Source: SMYC01 sp963578475 (GTDB lineage Bacteria; Acidobacteriota; Vicinamibacteria; Marinacidobacterales; SMYC01). From it: a stretch of 64,000 nucleotides of DNA. The DNA is taken from contig CAUZCL010000017.1 of the NCBI GenBank assembly GCA_963578475.1, forward strand, positions 24,432 to 88,431, in the 5' to 3' direction. A program made the position numbers and the translations under genes. Each line of letters begins with the position of its first letter. Position 1 is the first letter of the stretch. The notes under the pieces were generated by a model that saw only the letters and a program-made list of their open reading frames with translations, did no database searches and had not been told where the DNA came from. Below, piece by piece: positions 26,326-34,893 of this stretch.

Positions 26326-27876
26326 TCAACGCGATCGCTGGGGCGAAGGCGGGGGCGAGAGCGCCTGCTCTTTGCGCTGTCGCCGGATCTCGCTTTGGCG
26401 ATAGGCGATGTAGTACTTGTAGACATTGCTGACATATTTTACCGTCTCGCGCGCGATCTCGTGAGCCGCGATCACTTCGACATTATCGAACCACACATTC
26501 GGATCGAGCCCGCTTGCCTCTGCCTTGCGACGCAATCCGCGCACCCGCGCTGGTCCTGCATTGTACGACGCGACCGAAAATAGCGTTTGCTCGACCTTGT
26601 CCATGTCTTCTCCCGCGAAGTAGCGGTCTCTCACGAAGCGTAGATATTTCGTGCCCGCGTGGATGTTGTTCTCGAGGATCTCGACGTTGGGAATGCCGAC
26701 ATTCGGGTCCGCTGCCGTTGTTGGAAGAAGCTGCATGACGCCGACCGCTCCCGCACTGCTACGCACGCTCTGATCGAGGCGGGACTCCTGATAGGCGAGC
26801 GCGGCGAGCATGAGATGGTCGAAATCGTATTGGCCACTATATTTCCGGAAGAGATCGATGGTCGCACGGAACTTGGCCATATCCGAGCTCGAGAGCGCGT
26901 GCTCGACCCACTTCGTGTTCTTCAGATAGCGCTTGAAGAGCAAGTTGCCGAGGAGCGTGCCCTTGCGGTTCGGACGAATGAAGGCGTTCACTGCCTCGGC
27001 GAGCTTCGGGCTGTTCTTACGAAAGGCCCAGGCGATCTCGCCGCCGGTGCGCACCGCGAGGTCGTGATGAGCGGTGATGTTGTCAAAGATTTGAACTCAG
27101 AATTCCGCTTTCGTGCTGTCGACGATGACGATAGGGATGAGCCCGGCATTGACCATTTGAAGCAAGTCTTCGTCTTCCATGTGCTCGTCGGCGAGCACGA
27201 GGCGGGCGGGCTCCTTCCCGGCAGCTTGGAGCTCTTCGTTCAAAGACTGCAAGCTCTCCTAATAGCTGCTCGACGCCCGCACGTGAATCTCTTGGCCGGA
27301 GAGGGCGTGAAGCTTGTTCAAAGCTGGCGCACTCGGCCCGGTGACGACGAGTTTGCTAACACCCGTCCATCCGGCTTCCGAAAAGTCTACGAGCTTCTGA
27401 CGCCCTTCTGTGATCGTGAGCTTGGCAACGGCAAGGTCGGCGCGGCCGTCGAGGAGCGCCGGGATCAACTGATCTCTGGCGACGGGGATGATGGCGACAT
27501 GGACTTTGAGGTGCCCTGTATTCAGTTTCTCATTGAGTGCTTTTTCGAACGCTTGAAGCGCCTCGTAGGTGATTCCCTGCTGAGTGGCGCCGTCGAGAAA
27601 ATACCCGGTCATGCTGATGGTGACGACGGCCCGGATTACGCGGCGCTCGGTCATGCCGTCGAAGTCTCCCGTCCATTTCCGGGCGCGCGGAAAAAGGTCC
27701 TCCGGAAAAGCCTCCCCGCTGGCCGCGAGGATGAGAGGTTTCGACACGGCCTCTGCTTCCGTTTGCGTGGCCGTCTCGGGGGCCGCCATGGCGACGTCAA
27801 CGGTCTCGGTACTGGGATCGGAACCGATGCAACCGGCGCTCAGAGCGAAGACGAGTAGCGTTGACTGGGCTTTCAT
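26326..27876 (-). pseudogene. MltF-type lytic transglycosylase with two in-frame stops
   Basis: One continuous reading frame encodes a lipoprotein signal (lipobox LSAGC), a SBP_bac_3-like solute-binding domain (VARDQLIPALLDGRADLAVA; LVDFSEAGWTGVSKLV) and a C-terminal SLT lytic transglycosylase domain with catalytic Glu in AYQESRLD and GVMQLLPTTA. It is broken by TAG at 27261-27259 (after ASSSY) and TGA at 27099-27097 (after STKAEF). Between the stops the frame stays coding-like (ARLVLADEHMEDEDLLQMV; AGLIPIVIVD). From memory of the family the stops replace Tyr and Trp. The start is ATG 27876 with AGAGG upstream. About 517 codons in total, a normal length. Confidence 0.85.
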
Positions 27877-28086
27877 GGACACCTCTGCACGAGATCATTC
27901 CGCGCGCCAGAGTGCTAAGGGCCCGCCCAAGAATAACTACCCATTTTGGGACGCCGATGCATCCCGTTTGAATGCGTTGCTCGTCGGTAATATATTCGGA
28001 TATTATTACTCCTCGCGCCTTGCCAGCCTGGCGCCTCGGCGCCCTAAAATATGAACTTATTCTTTCGCGGACCCTAAGCTTCAGCG

Positions 28087-29370
28087 ATGATACGCGCCGT
28101 TTTCGTCATGGCTCTGCTCGCGGCGCCCGTGACCTCTGCGCGAGACGTGACGTTCGAGAGCGCACTCGCCGATTTTTTCGCCGCCCCCGAAATTTCGGAC
28201 AGAGAGAAAGCGGCGAGGCCCCTGCTTCGAGCCGACCCGGAATTCGCTGTCATCTTTGCGCGCCTTTGGACGGGGCGGGTCTACCGGACGGACGTCGAGA
28301 CCGGGAGGCTCGACTGGAGCCGCAAAGGCAATGGCGGAAGGCGGCATCAATACGTCGTCCTCGTTCCGGAAGATTACGACCCCACCAAACGATACAGAGT
28401 ATGTTTCTATCTTCACGGCGGCGTGTCCCGACCCGACCCGTGGCGCAAAGGCGGAGAGTGGTGGCGCCGATTCGATCGCTTCGATGGAGTCGACCAGATT
28501 TCCGTGTTCCCCTCGTCCTGGCGCGACTCGCTGTGGTGGGAGTCGAGCCAGATCGAGAACCTCGCTGCGATCCTCGACCGCGTAAAGACGACTTACAACG
28601 TTGATGAGGATCGAGTGTTCCTCTACGGCGTCTCGGACGGCGGCACCGGCGCGTATTACCACGCTATGAAGGCGCCGACGATTTGGGCCGCCTTTTTCCC
28701 GTTCATAGGACATCCGTCTGTGCTCGCCAACTTGGCGACGGGTGTGGAAGGCGAGATGTTCGAGTCCAATCTAGCCGGTAAGGCGCTCTACATCGTCAAC
28801 GGAGAGACGGACCGCCTCTATCCGGCTGCCTGCGTCCTGCCTTACGTGGAAGTATTGCGCCAAGAGGGAGCCACGATCGTTTTTCGCGCCCGTCCCGGCG
28901 GTCACAGCACGCGTTGGTGGAACGGGGAGAGTCAACGGATGGAGGCTTTCATGAACGAGCACCCGCGCGACCCTCTTCCCGATCGACTCGTTTGGGCGAC
29001 GGAAGACGTTCGACACTTCGGACGCGTGCACTGGCTTCTCGTCGACGCGCTCGCGGATGGACGGCCAGCCGGTGGGCTCTTTACTCATCGCGCGCCTTTC
29101 GGCCAGGTCGTGGTCGAACGGGACGGGAACGTGTTCCATGTGACCGCGCAGGGCGTCGAGCGCCATCGCCTATTGCTTTCGCCCGATGTGGTGGATTTCG
29201 CGGAACCCGTCACAGTGGTGACGAACGGTGCGATGTCCTTCGAGGAGCCTCTCGAGGCCAGCGTGGAAACACTCCTCAGATGGGCGGCGCGAGACAACGA
29301 TCGAACCTTGTTGTTTGGCGCGGAGCTTACCATCACCATTGACGACGAGCAGGGGGAGGTAAACCCATGA
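28087..29370 (+). CDS. secreted alpha/beta hydrolase (esterase/PHB-depolymerase-like)
   Basis: A 427-residue exported hydrolase. The signal peptide is IRAVFVMALLAAPVTSA (cleavage near residue 18). The central domain has an oxyanion segment CFYLHGGVSRP, the nucleophile elbow GVSDGGTG, the acid in NGETDRLYPA and the His in RPGGHSTRW, as in feruloyl-esterase/PHB-depolymerase-like proteins. A beta-rich C-terminal domain of about 130 residues follows and I cannot name it. Its stop overlaps the start of the next small gene as ATGA, so it heads a three-gene set with the Tat segment and the amidase. Confidence 0.8.
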   Translation: MIRAVFVMALLAAPVTSARDVTFESALADFFAAPEISDREKAARPLLRADPEFAVIFARLWTGRVYRTDVETGRLDWSRKGNGGRRHQYVVLVPEDYDPTKRYRVCFYLHGGVSRPDPWRKGGEWWRRFDRFDGVDQISVFPSSWRDSLWWESSQIENLAAILDRVKTTYNVDEDRVFLYGVSDGGTGAYYHAMKAPTIWAAFFPFIGHPSVLANLATGVEGEMFESNLAGKALYIVNGETDRLYPAACVLPYVEVLRQEGATIVFRARPGGHSTRWWNGESQRMEAFMNEHPRDPLPDRLVWATEDVRHFGRVHWLLVDALADGRPAGGLFTHRAPFGQVVVERDGNVFHVTAQGVERHRLLLSPDVVDFAEPVTVVTNGAMSFEEPLEASVETLLRWAARDNDRTLLFGAELTITIDDEQGEVNP

Positions 29371-29633
29371 CTCTCTCTCGCCGAGAATTCACGGCGCTCG
29401 TTTCAGCGAGCGCTGTCCGTCTTTCCAGTCAGAATATCGAAGGCGAGCGTCTCAGCACTGAAAGCGTGGGAGCGATGCTCGACGCGCAGGGAGGCCGAGG
29501 CCTCTTCGCGGATTCCGAGTGGCTCGATCTATTGCGCCACGCCATCGAATTGAATGCGCAGACGCGGGCGAGCTTGAGACACTACGCTTTGTCGGCCGCC
29601 GCCGAACCGACGATCACCTTCGTACGGTACTAG
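29367..29633 (+). CDS. 88-residue Tat-signal segment, probable detached N-terminus of the amidase
   Basis: The product begins TLSRREFTALVSASAVRLSS, a twin-arginine-like signal, and continues with a short helical region ending LNAQTRASLRHYALSAAAEP and TITFVRY. No domain of its own is evident. It starts in an ATGA overlap with the upstream hydrolase and stops one base before the amidase ATG, in a different frame. The amidase has no export signal. I infer that the two once formed one exported protein and that a one-base indel separated them; a genuine small coupled gene is the alternative. Confidence 0.55.
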   Translation: MTLSRREFTALVSASAVRLSSQNIEGERLSTESVGAMLDAQGGRGLFADSEWLDLLRHAIELNAQTRASLRHYALSAAAEPTITFVRY

Positions 29634-29634
29634 A

Positions 29635-31086
29635 ATGCAGAACGACATTCACTATGCGTCGATTACCGAGCTTTCACGCCTTCTCGAGACTCGGGAGCTC
29701 TCGTCGGTCGAGCTTACCGAGCTCTACCTGAATCGCATCGAGCGTCTCGACCAGCCCGACTTCGACCTGCCCGCCGATCCTAGCCGGAGCTCGGGGGAGA
29801 AGCTTGCGACCATCATTACGCTCGCACGGCCGCAGGCACTCGAAGCTGCCCGGCGCGCCGACACCACCGAACGACGGGGACCGCTCCATGGACTTCCATA
29901 CGGCGTCAAGGATTTACTCGACACACGGGGTGTGCGAACGACTTGGGGCTCGCGCATTTTCGCCGACAACGTGCCGGAGCGAAACGCTGGCGTGGTGGAG
30001 AAGCTCGAAGCCGCCGGTGCGGTGCTCATGGCCAAGATGTCGATGGGGGAGTTCGCCGGCGGCAATACGAGCAACGCCCTCAATCCTTGGAAACGTGATC
30101 GAACCACCTTTGGCTCCTCGAGCGGGACGGCCGCCGGGACGGTGGCGGGCTTTATCGCCTTCGGGATCGGAAGCGAGACCGGTGGCTCGATCGTCTACCC
30201 GTGCTCGTCGGTCGGGGCGACGGGACTGCGACCGACTCTAGGACGCGTCAGCCGCTATGGCGCGATGGTTTTGTCCTGGAGCTTGGACAAGCTCGGCCCA
30301 GTGGGCCGAACGGCCGAAGATTGCGGCCTGGTGCTCGAGGCCATCGCCGGCTATGACAGCCGAGATAACGCCACTGCAAGACGTGAGTTCTCCTTTCGGC
30401 GAGAGCCCACGTTCGCGAGGGGGACCAAGGTCGGAGTGGAGCGGGCCGCTTTCGAGCTCGCCGCGCCGGCGGACCGCCGCGTCTTCGAGGACGCGCTCGA
30501 CGTTCTCCGCGACGCCGGATGCGAGCTCGAAAATTTCACTCTGCCAGACCGTCCATACGGGCCGATCTTCTCCCAGCTCGTAGGTTGTGAGAGTGGCTCT
30601 TTCTTCGAGCCCTACTTCGAAAACGGTCGCATCGCAGGATGTTTCCCGTACAATCGAGCGCGCATTGCGAGTTGGATGGCGGCTCGCCTTCAGCCCACTT
30701 CGGATTATCTTTTCGCGCAGAGGGTTCGCAGCGAGTTGATCCGAGAGGCCGACGAGTTGGTCTCCCGCTACCCGATCGTGGTTGCGCCCACTTGGCCTTC
30801 CGGTGCGGCCCTTCGCGAGGTCGTCGATGGTTGGCCGGTTCCGGCGGACCCCGAGCTCGAGCCCGGCGGCGCTACTCATACGAGGCTAAAAATTCACAAT
30901 GCCGCGAACCTTGCTGGCCTTCCCGGGGTCAGTATTCCTTGCGGTTTCGACCAAGAAGGGCTTCCGCTGTCGATTCAGCTCGTTGCCGGCGCCTGGGAAG
31001 AGCAGGTGCTATTGGACCTCGCGATGATCTATCAACGCGAGACGGATTGGCACCACCGACGCCCTCCCGAGCCGTTTCGCGCTTGA
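29635..31086 (+). CDS. amidase signature family hydrolase
   Basis: A 483-residue GatA-like amidase. The Ser-cis-Ser-Lys triad is complete: Lys92 in LPYGVKDLLDTRG, Ser161 in TTFGSSSGTAAG and nucleophile Ser185 in GSETGGSIVYP. Spacing matches the family (24 residues between the two Ser). No gatB or gatC is nearby, so a role in tRNA amidation is unlikely; hydrolysis of an amide or ester substrate, possibly together with the upstream secreted hydrolase, is more plausible. The ATG at 29635 has no strong ribosome site, in line with the gene being a separated part of a longer one. Confidence 0.85.
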   Translation: MQNDIHYASITELSRLLETRELSSVELTELYLNRIERLDQPDFDLPADPSRSSGEKLATIITLARPQALEAARRADTTERRGPLHGLPYGVKDLLDTRGVRTTWGSRIFADNVPERNAGVVEKLEAAGAVLMAKMSMGEFAGGNTSNALNPWKRDRTTFGSSSGTAAGTVAGFIAFGIGSETGGSIVYPCSSVGATGLRPTLGRVSRYGAMVLSWSLDKLGPVGRTAEDCGLVLEAIAGYDSRDNATARREFSFRREPTFARGTKVGVERAAFELAAPADRRVFEDALDVLRDAGCELENFTLPDRPYGPIFSQLVGCESGSFFEPYFENGRIAGCFPYNRARIASWMAARLQPTSDYLFAQRVRSELIREADELVSRYPIVVAPTWPSGAALREVVDGWPVPADPELEPGGATHTRLKIHNAANLAGLPGVSIPCGFDQEGLPLSIQLVAGAWEEQVLLDLAMIYQRETDWHHRRPPEPFRA

Positions 31087-31092
31087 GCCGCT

Positions 31093-31170
31093 TTACTCCC
31101 GGACAACACGGACAGGCGTCTGGACCCGAAGCTTGACCGCACCGTCCGTCGTGAAGGTGAGGCGGATGGT
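31093..31170 (-). pseudogene. C-terminal remnant of an unknown protein
   Basis: The minus strand reads TIRLTFTTDGAVKL then RVQTPVRVVRE and a TAA stop at 31095-31093. This looks like the last beta-strands of a real protein, but the frame cannot be followed past about 31170, where the plus-strand pyruvate kinase fragment begins. No family can be assigned from 26 residues. Confidence 0.4.
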
Positions 31171-31172
31171 CC

Positions 31173-31838
31173 GTGCCGCTCGTTCAGAGTCAGCTCATCG
31201 ACCTCGCTCGGGCGTGCGCCAAACCGGTCATCGTCGCGACACAAATGCTCGAGTCGATGGTATCCGAGCCGCGCCCCACGCGCGCCGAAGTCTCCGATGT
31301 ATCGCTGGCCGTCAGAAGCGGAGCCGATGCGGTCATGCTCTCCGCGGAGTCGGCCGCTGGAGACTACCCGCTCGAAGCGGTCGCGATGATGGACACGATC
31401 GCGCGTGAAACCGAGGCTTATCTGTGGCAGCATGGGGCGTTCGGCTTTCTTTCGTCGACGTACGACGCTCCCTCTCCTTTAGCAATCGAGGACGCGCTGG
31501 CGCGCTCGGCTGCCCAACTCTCGCGGGATCTTTTGGTGCGTACGATATTAGTGATCTCGAGAAGCGGTCGCACGGCCGCGGTGATGAGCTCGTCCCGCCC
31601 TGCGGCCCCGGTCGTGGCGACGTCGCCGGAAGCGAGCACCTGCCGTATGGCGACGCTTCTCTGGGGTGTCATTCCTGTCGTGGTCGAACCAAACGAGCTC
31701 GACGACCCGCAGGCGCTCGCCCGCAATCTCGCTCGCGAGCTCGGTTTCGGAGTCGAAGGGCAAAAGCTCCTCCTCGTTCGTGGCTTCCGCACCGACCCGC
31801 GGAGAGACACGCCCAGCGTTGCGGTCGTCACGATTTGA
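31173..31838 (+). pseudogene. C-terminal half of pyruvate kinase
   Basis: About 221 residues match the second half of pyruvate kinase: VPLVQSQLIDLARACAKPVI, then VATQMLESM, RAEVSDVSLAVRSGADAVML, SAESAAGDYP, and the C-terminal domain ending SVAVVTI, a normal family end. The N-terminal barrel half with the substrate and K+ sites is absent, and the reading frame upstream of 31170 has a stop within five codons. A GTG at 31173 sits at the break. The product cannot be an active kinase. The break abuts an opposite-strand remnant, so a deletion or rearrangement (or misassembly) is likely. Confidence 0.85.
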
Positions 31839-31849
31839 GGCGACGATAG

Positions 31850-32362
31850 GTGCTCGCGAAAAAGGAGAACACGGAGAGCGAAACGCCTGTCGAAGAAGAT
31901 AACTTCGTGGTCACCTCGGCTGGCAATGCAGGCTTTGCGGCGGATCGCAACACACTCAACGCACCCGCTGACGGAAAACTGGTCCTGACTATCGGTGCCG
32001 TGGATGCCTTCGGTGCGCGCGCTGATTTCAGCTCGGTGGGACGCGCGGCGGACGGTCGCATCAAGCCCGACGTCATGGCGCAAGGCGTGCTCGTCAAGGG
32101 GATCAATGCCGCGACACGGAATCAGTACGCCCTCTCGAACGGAACGTCGTTCTCTTGCCCGCTCGCCGCGGGCGTTGTCGCGCTAATACTGCAGGCTCAT
32201 CCCGATTGGAATGTCATGCGCGTCCGGCGGGCGCTTCGCTCGACCGCGAGCAACGCAGACTCGCCAACGCGTTTGGTGGGCTGGGGTATTCTGGACGGAG
32301 TTGCCGCGCTTGACAGATACTGTACCTATCGTCTTTTGCGACGTGATAGAAACAGCATATGA
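31850..32362 (+). pseudogene. C-terminal fragment of a subtilisin-family (S8) protease
   Basis: The product of about 170 residues includes FVVTSAGNAGFA (oxyanion Asn region), GRIKPDVMAQGV and the catalytic Ser in NGTSFSCPLAAGV, followed by a normal subtilase C-terminal helix region. The Asp and His halves of the triad and any signal peptide are missing, so the fragment is inactive. Homology begins near 31898; the leader from 31850 (KKENTESETPVEE) is not family-like. The last dozen residues after VAALDRY also look unrelated, which suggests a second break near 32330. Confidence 0.8.
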
Positions 32363-32420
32363 AAAGGCTCCTCTCTATTTTGTGTTCAGCGCTTGCGCCT
32401 ATCGGTCGTTCCTTCACTGA

Positions 32421-33581
32421 GTGATGCCGACTCCGACGAAAACAACCGATGTTGCCATTATCGGCGGCGGGATCATCGGAGCCTCGATTGGGTATCACCT
32501 TGCTGCACGCGGGGTGAAGAACATCGTTGTCTTCGAGCGCGAGGAGGCGCTCGGGATGGGCTCGACGGCGAAGTGCGCTGGCGGCGTGCGGCTTCAGTTC
32601 TCGACGACCGTGAACGTCGAGATGTCGCGTCTCAGCATTGCGGCTTTCGAGCGGTTCGAAGACGAGATGGGCGAGATCATCGACTTCGAGCGCAATGGCT
32701 ATTTGTTCGTGTTGACCAAAGAGCGCGATCTGGAGATGTTTCGAGGCAACGCGGCGAAGCAACGGGAGCTCGGCGTGCCCGTCGAGGTGCTGACGCCGGA
32801 AGAAGCGCGTGACATCGTTCCCGTTCTCCACATCGACGATCTCGTCGGTGCGACGTTTTGTGGCACTGATGGCATCGCCAACCCTCACGCTATTGTGCAG
32901 GGCTATGCGAAGAACGCCCGCAAGCTCGGCGTCGAGATCATGCGCTCGTCGGAGGTGACGAGCATGGAGGTTGCCCGTGGCCGGGTCCGCGCATTGAAGA
33001 CACAAAGCGAGCGCTGGGAGATGGATTGGGTGGTGAACGCCGCGGGCCCCTGGGCGCGAGGCGTCGGCGCGATGGTGGGTGTAGAGGTTCCGGTCGATCC
33101 CGTGAAACGCCAATACTTCATCACCAAGCCCATGGACTGGGTTCCGGACAGGTTTCCGCTTCTCATCGATTGGGGGAGTGGCGTCTACATGCACAAAGTG
33201 AGCGGCGGGCTATTGATTGGCGAGTCGGACCGAAACGAGCCTCCGAGCTTCAACCAACAAGTGGACTGGGAGTTTCTCGCCAAGGTGACGGAGCATGCGA
33301 TCGCCCGCATCCCCCGGGTCGAGGCAGCCGAGATTCAAAGCACGGCGGCCGGGCTCTACGAAGTGTCTCCCGATCACAACGCGATTCTCGGGCCGGTTCC
33401 GGAGCTCGAGAATTTCGTCTGCGCTAATGGTTTCAGCGGGCATGGTATGCAGCACGCGCCCGCCGTCGGGCTCGTCACCTCCGAGCTCATCGTCGATGGC
33501 GCTGCATCGAGCATCGATATCGCGCCCTATGCTATCGAGCGGTTTCAATCAGCCGTCGTCCCGGAGATCAATGTCATCTGA
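32421..33581 (+). CDS. FAD-dependent oxidoreductase of the DAO/sarcosine oxidase family
   Basis: A 386-residue flavoprotein. The N-terminal dinucleotide motif is VAIIGGGIIGASIGYHLA, followed by FEREEALGMGSTAKCAGGV, and the C-terminal FAD-contacting region GLYEVSPDHNAILGPVPE and GFSGHGMQHAPAVG. It is likely to oxidise a secondary or N-methyl amine or amino acid, as sarcosine or glycine oxidases and heterotetrameric beta subunits do. No alpha, gamma or delta subunit gene is adjacent. Its last 11 bases overlap pepP. Confidence 0.87.
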   Translation: MMPTPTKTTDVAIIGGGIIGASIGYHLAARGVKNIVVFEREEALGMGSTAKCAGGVRLQFSTTVNVEMSRLSIAAFERFEDEMGEIIDFERNGYLFVLTKERDLEMFRGNAAKQRELGVPVEVLTPEEARDIVPVLHIDDLVGATFCGTDGIANPHAIVQGYAKNARKLGVEIMRSSEVTSMEVARGRVRALKTQSERWEMDWVVNAAGPWARGVGAMVGVEVPVDPVKRQYFITKPMDWVPDRFPLLIDWGSGVYMHKVSGGLLIGESDRNEPPSFNQQVDWEFLAKVTEHAIARIPRVEAAEIQSTAAGLYEVSPDHNAILGPVPELENFVCANGFSGHGMQHAPAVGLVTSELIVDGAASSIDIAPYAIERFQSAVVPEINVI

Positions 33582-34893
33582 GCCGTTTCGGGCGCGTCGT
33601 CAACGTGTTCTCAACCGGCTCGGCGACGGTGTTCTCGTTTTGCCCACGGCACCCGTCCGCTTGCGCAATGGAGACGTCCCCCACGCCTTTCGCCCCGGGA
33701 GTGATTTTCACTACCTGACGGGCTTCGACGAGCCCGAAGCCGTGCTCGTTGCGACACGCTCTAGCGCGCGCGAGCATCACGCAATCTTGTTTCTACGGCC
33801 GCGCGAGCCAGAGCGCGAAATCTGGGACGGTCCGCGCTTGGGGCCCCGTCGCGCAGTGAAAAAGCTCGGTTTCGACGAGGCCTATCCCATGGCCGCGCTC
33901 TTTGAACGGCTCGAGGCGATTCTCGGGAAAACGAAGCGCTTGTTCTACACGCTCGGAGCGGATGGGCTCATGGATCGCTCGCTCGAGCGTGTTTTCGAAA
34001 GGCTGGCCATTGCCGGCTATCGAGGGAACCCGTCCGCGCATCCCGTCATCGAAGATCCCGGGCCGAAGGTCGCGACCGAGAGGCTCGTCAAGGATCGCGA
34101 CGAGATTGAAGCACTCGATCGGGCCGCCGTGTTGAGCGCCGCGGGGCATCGGCGGGCGATGGCGTTCGCCCGACCCGGGATCATGGAATACGAGCTACAG
34201 GCGGAGGTCGAAGCGACGTTTCGCCGGCTCGGCTCGCGTCGAAACGGTTACGAGTCGATTGTCGCGAGCGGGAAAAACGCCTGTGTCCTTCACTACGTCG
34301 CAAACGATCGGAAGATGCGGCGCGGGGAGCTCGTGCTTCTCGATGCCGGCGCCGAGCTCGATATGTACACCGCGGACATCACGCGCACGTTCCCGGTCTC
34401 CGGAACTTTCTCCGAACCGCAATCCGAGATTTACCGGATCGTCCTGCGAGCTCAGAAGGCGGCCCTTCGCGCTGTCTCGCCGGGGCGCCTGTGGAATGCA
34501 CCCCACCAGGCCGCCATCCGCGCGACCATCGATGGGCTTCGTGCGCTCGGCCTGTTGAAAGGACAGCGGAAGAGGCTCATTGCGAAAGAGGCCCACCGCC
34601 GTTGGTTCATGCACGGCACCAGCCATTGGCTCGGGATGGACGTCCATGATGCGGGCGGCTACGTCGATCCGGACGGCAAGCCACGCCGCCTGCGAGCCGG
34701 GATGGTTTTGACGGTGGAGCCCGGGCTTTACTTCAGCCCGCGCGATCGTTCTGTGCCGGAACGCTATCGCGGGATCGGCGTGCGCATCGAAGATGACGTT
34801 CTCGTCACGAGAAGCGGGCGGCGTGTTTTGACCGAAGCGGTTCCCAAAGAGCTCAACGAGGTCGAGCGTCTCTGCCAAGGCCAGGAGGTCTGA
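33571..34893 (+). CDS. pepP: Xaa-Pro aminopeptidase (M24B)
   Basis: A 440-residue metalloaminopeptidase that releases N-terminal residues next to proline. The AMP_N domain (VLPTAPVRLRNGDVPHAFRP; GSDFHYLTGFDEPEA) is followed by the pita-bread fold with the dinuclear metal ligands: Asp in LLDAGAELDMYTADITRTF, His in HGTSHWLGMDVHD, Glu in TVEPGLYF and Glu in RIEDDVLV. The frame is open far upstream over the oxidoreductase, but the ATG at 33571 with GGAG upstream gives the normal start MSSEPFRARRQRVL. The 3' end overlaps the convergent creatininase gene by 41 bases. Confidence 0.93.
   Translation: MSSEPFRARRQRVLNRLGDGVLVLPTAPVRLRNGDVPHAFRPGSDFHYLTGFDEPEAVLVATRSSAREHHAILFLRPREPEREIWDGPRLGPRRAVKKLGFDEAYPMAALFERLEAILGKTKRLFYTLGADGLMDRSLERVFERLAIAGYRGNPSAHPVIEDPGPKVATERLVKDRDEIEALDRAAVLSAAGHRRAMAFARPGIMEYELQAEVEATFRRLGSRRNGYESIVASGKNACVLHYVANDRKMRRGELVLLDAGAELDMYTADITRTFPVSGTFSEPQSEIYRIVLRAQKAALRAVSPGRLWNAPHQAAIRATIDGLRALGLLKGQRKRLIAKEAHRRWFMHGTSHWLGMDVHDAGGYVDPDGKPRRLRAGMVLTVEPGLYFSPRDRSVPERYRGIGVRIEDDVLVTRSGRRVLTEAVPKELNEVERLCQGQEV

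Noticed and set aside
27097..27261. Selenocysteine or pyrrolysine decoding at the TGA and TAG inside the transglycosylase frame
   Set aside because: Remembered homologues have Trp and Tyr at these places, no SECIS-like stem is evident after the TGA, and TGA and TAG both end intact genes in the window.
26659..27858. 399-codon plus-strand frame across the transglycosylase pseudogene
   Set aside because: The minus strand gives clear SBP_bac_3 and SLT homology; this frame has no recognisable protein character.
27883..28086. Riboswitch or small RNA in the 204-base gap before the secreted hydrolase
   Set aside because: Only a short GGCGCC-rich palindrome and an AT-rich patch are visible; no known leader pattern fits.
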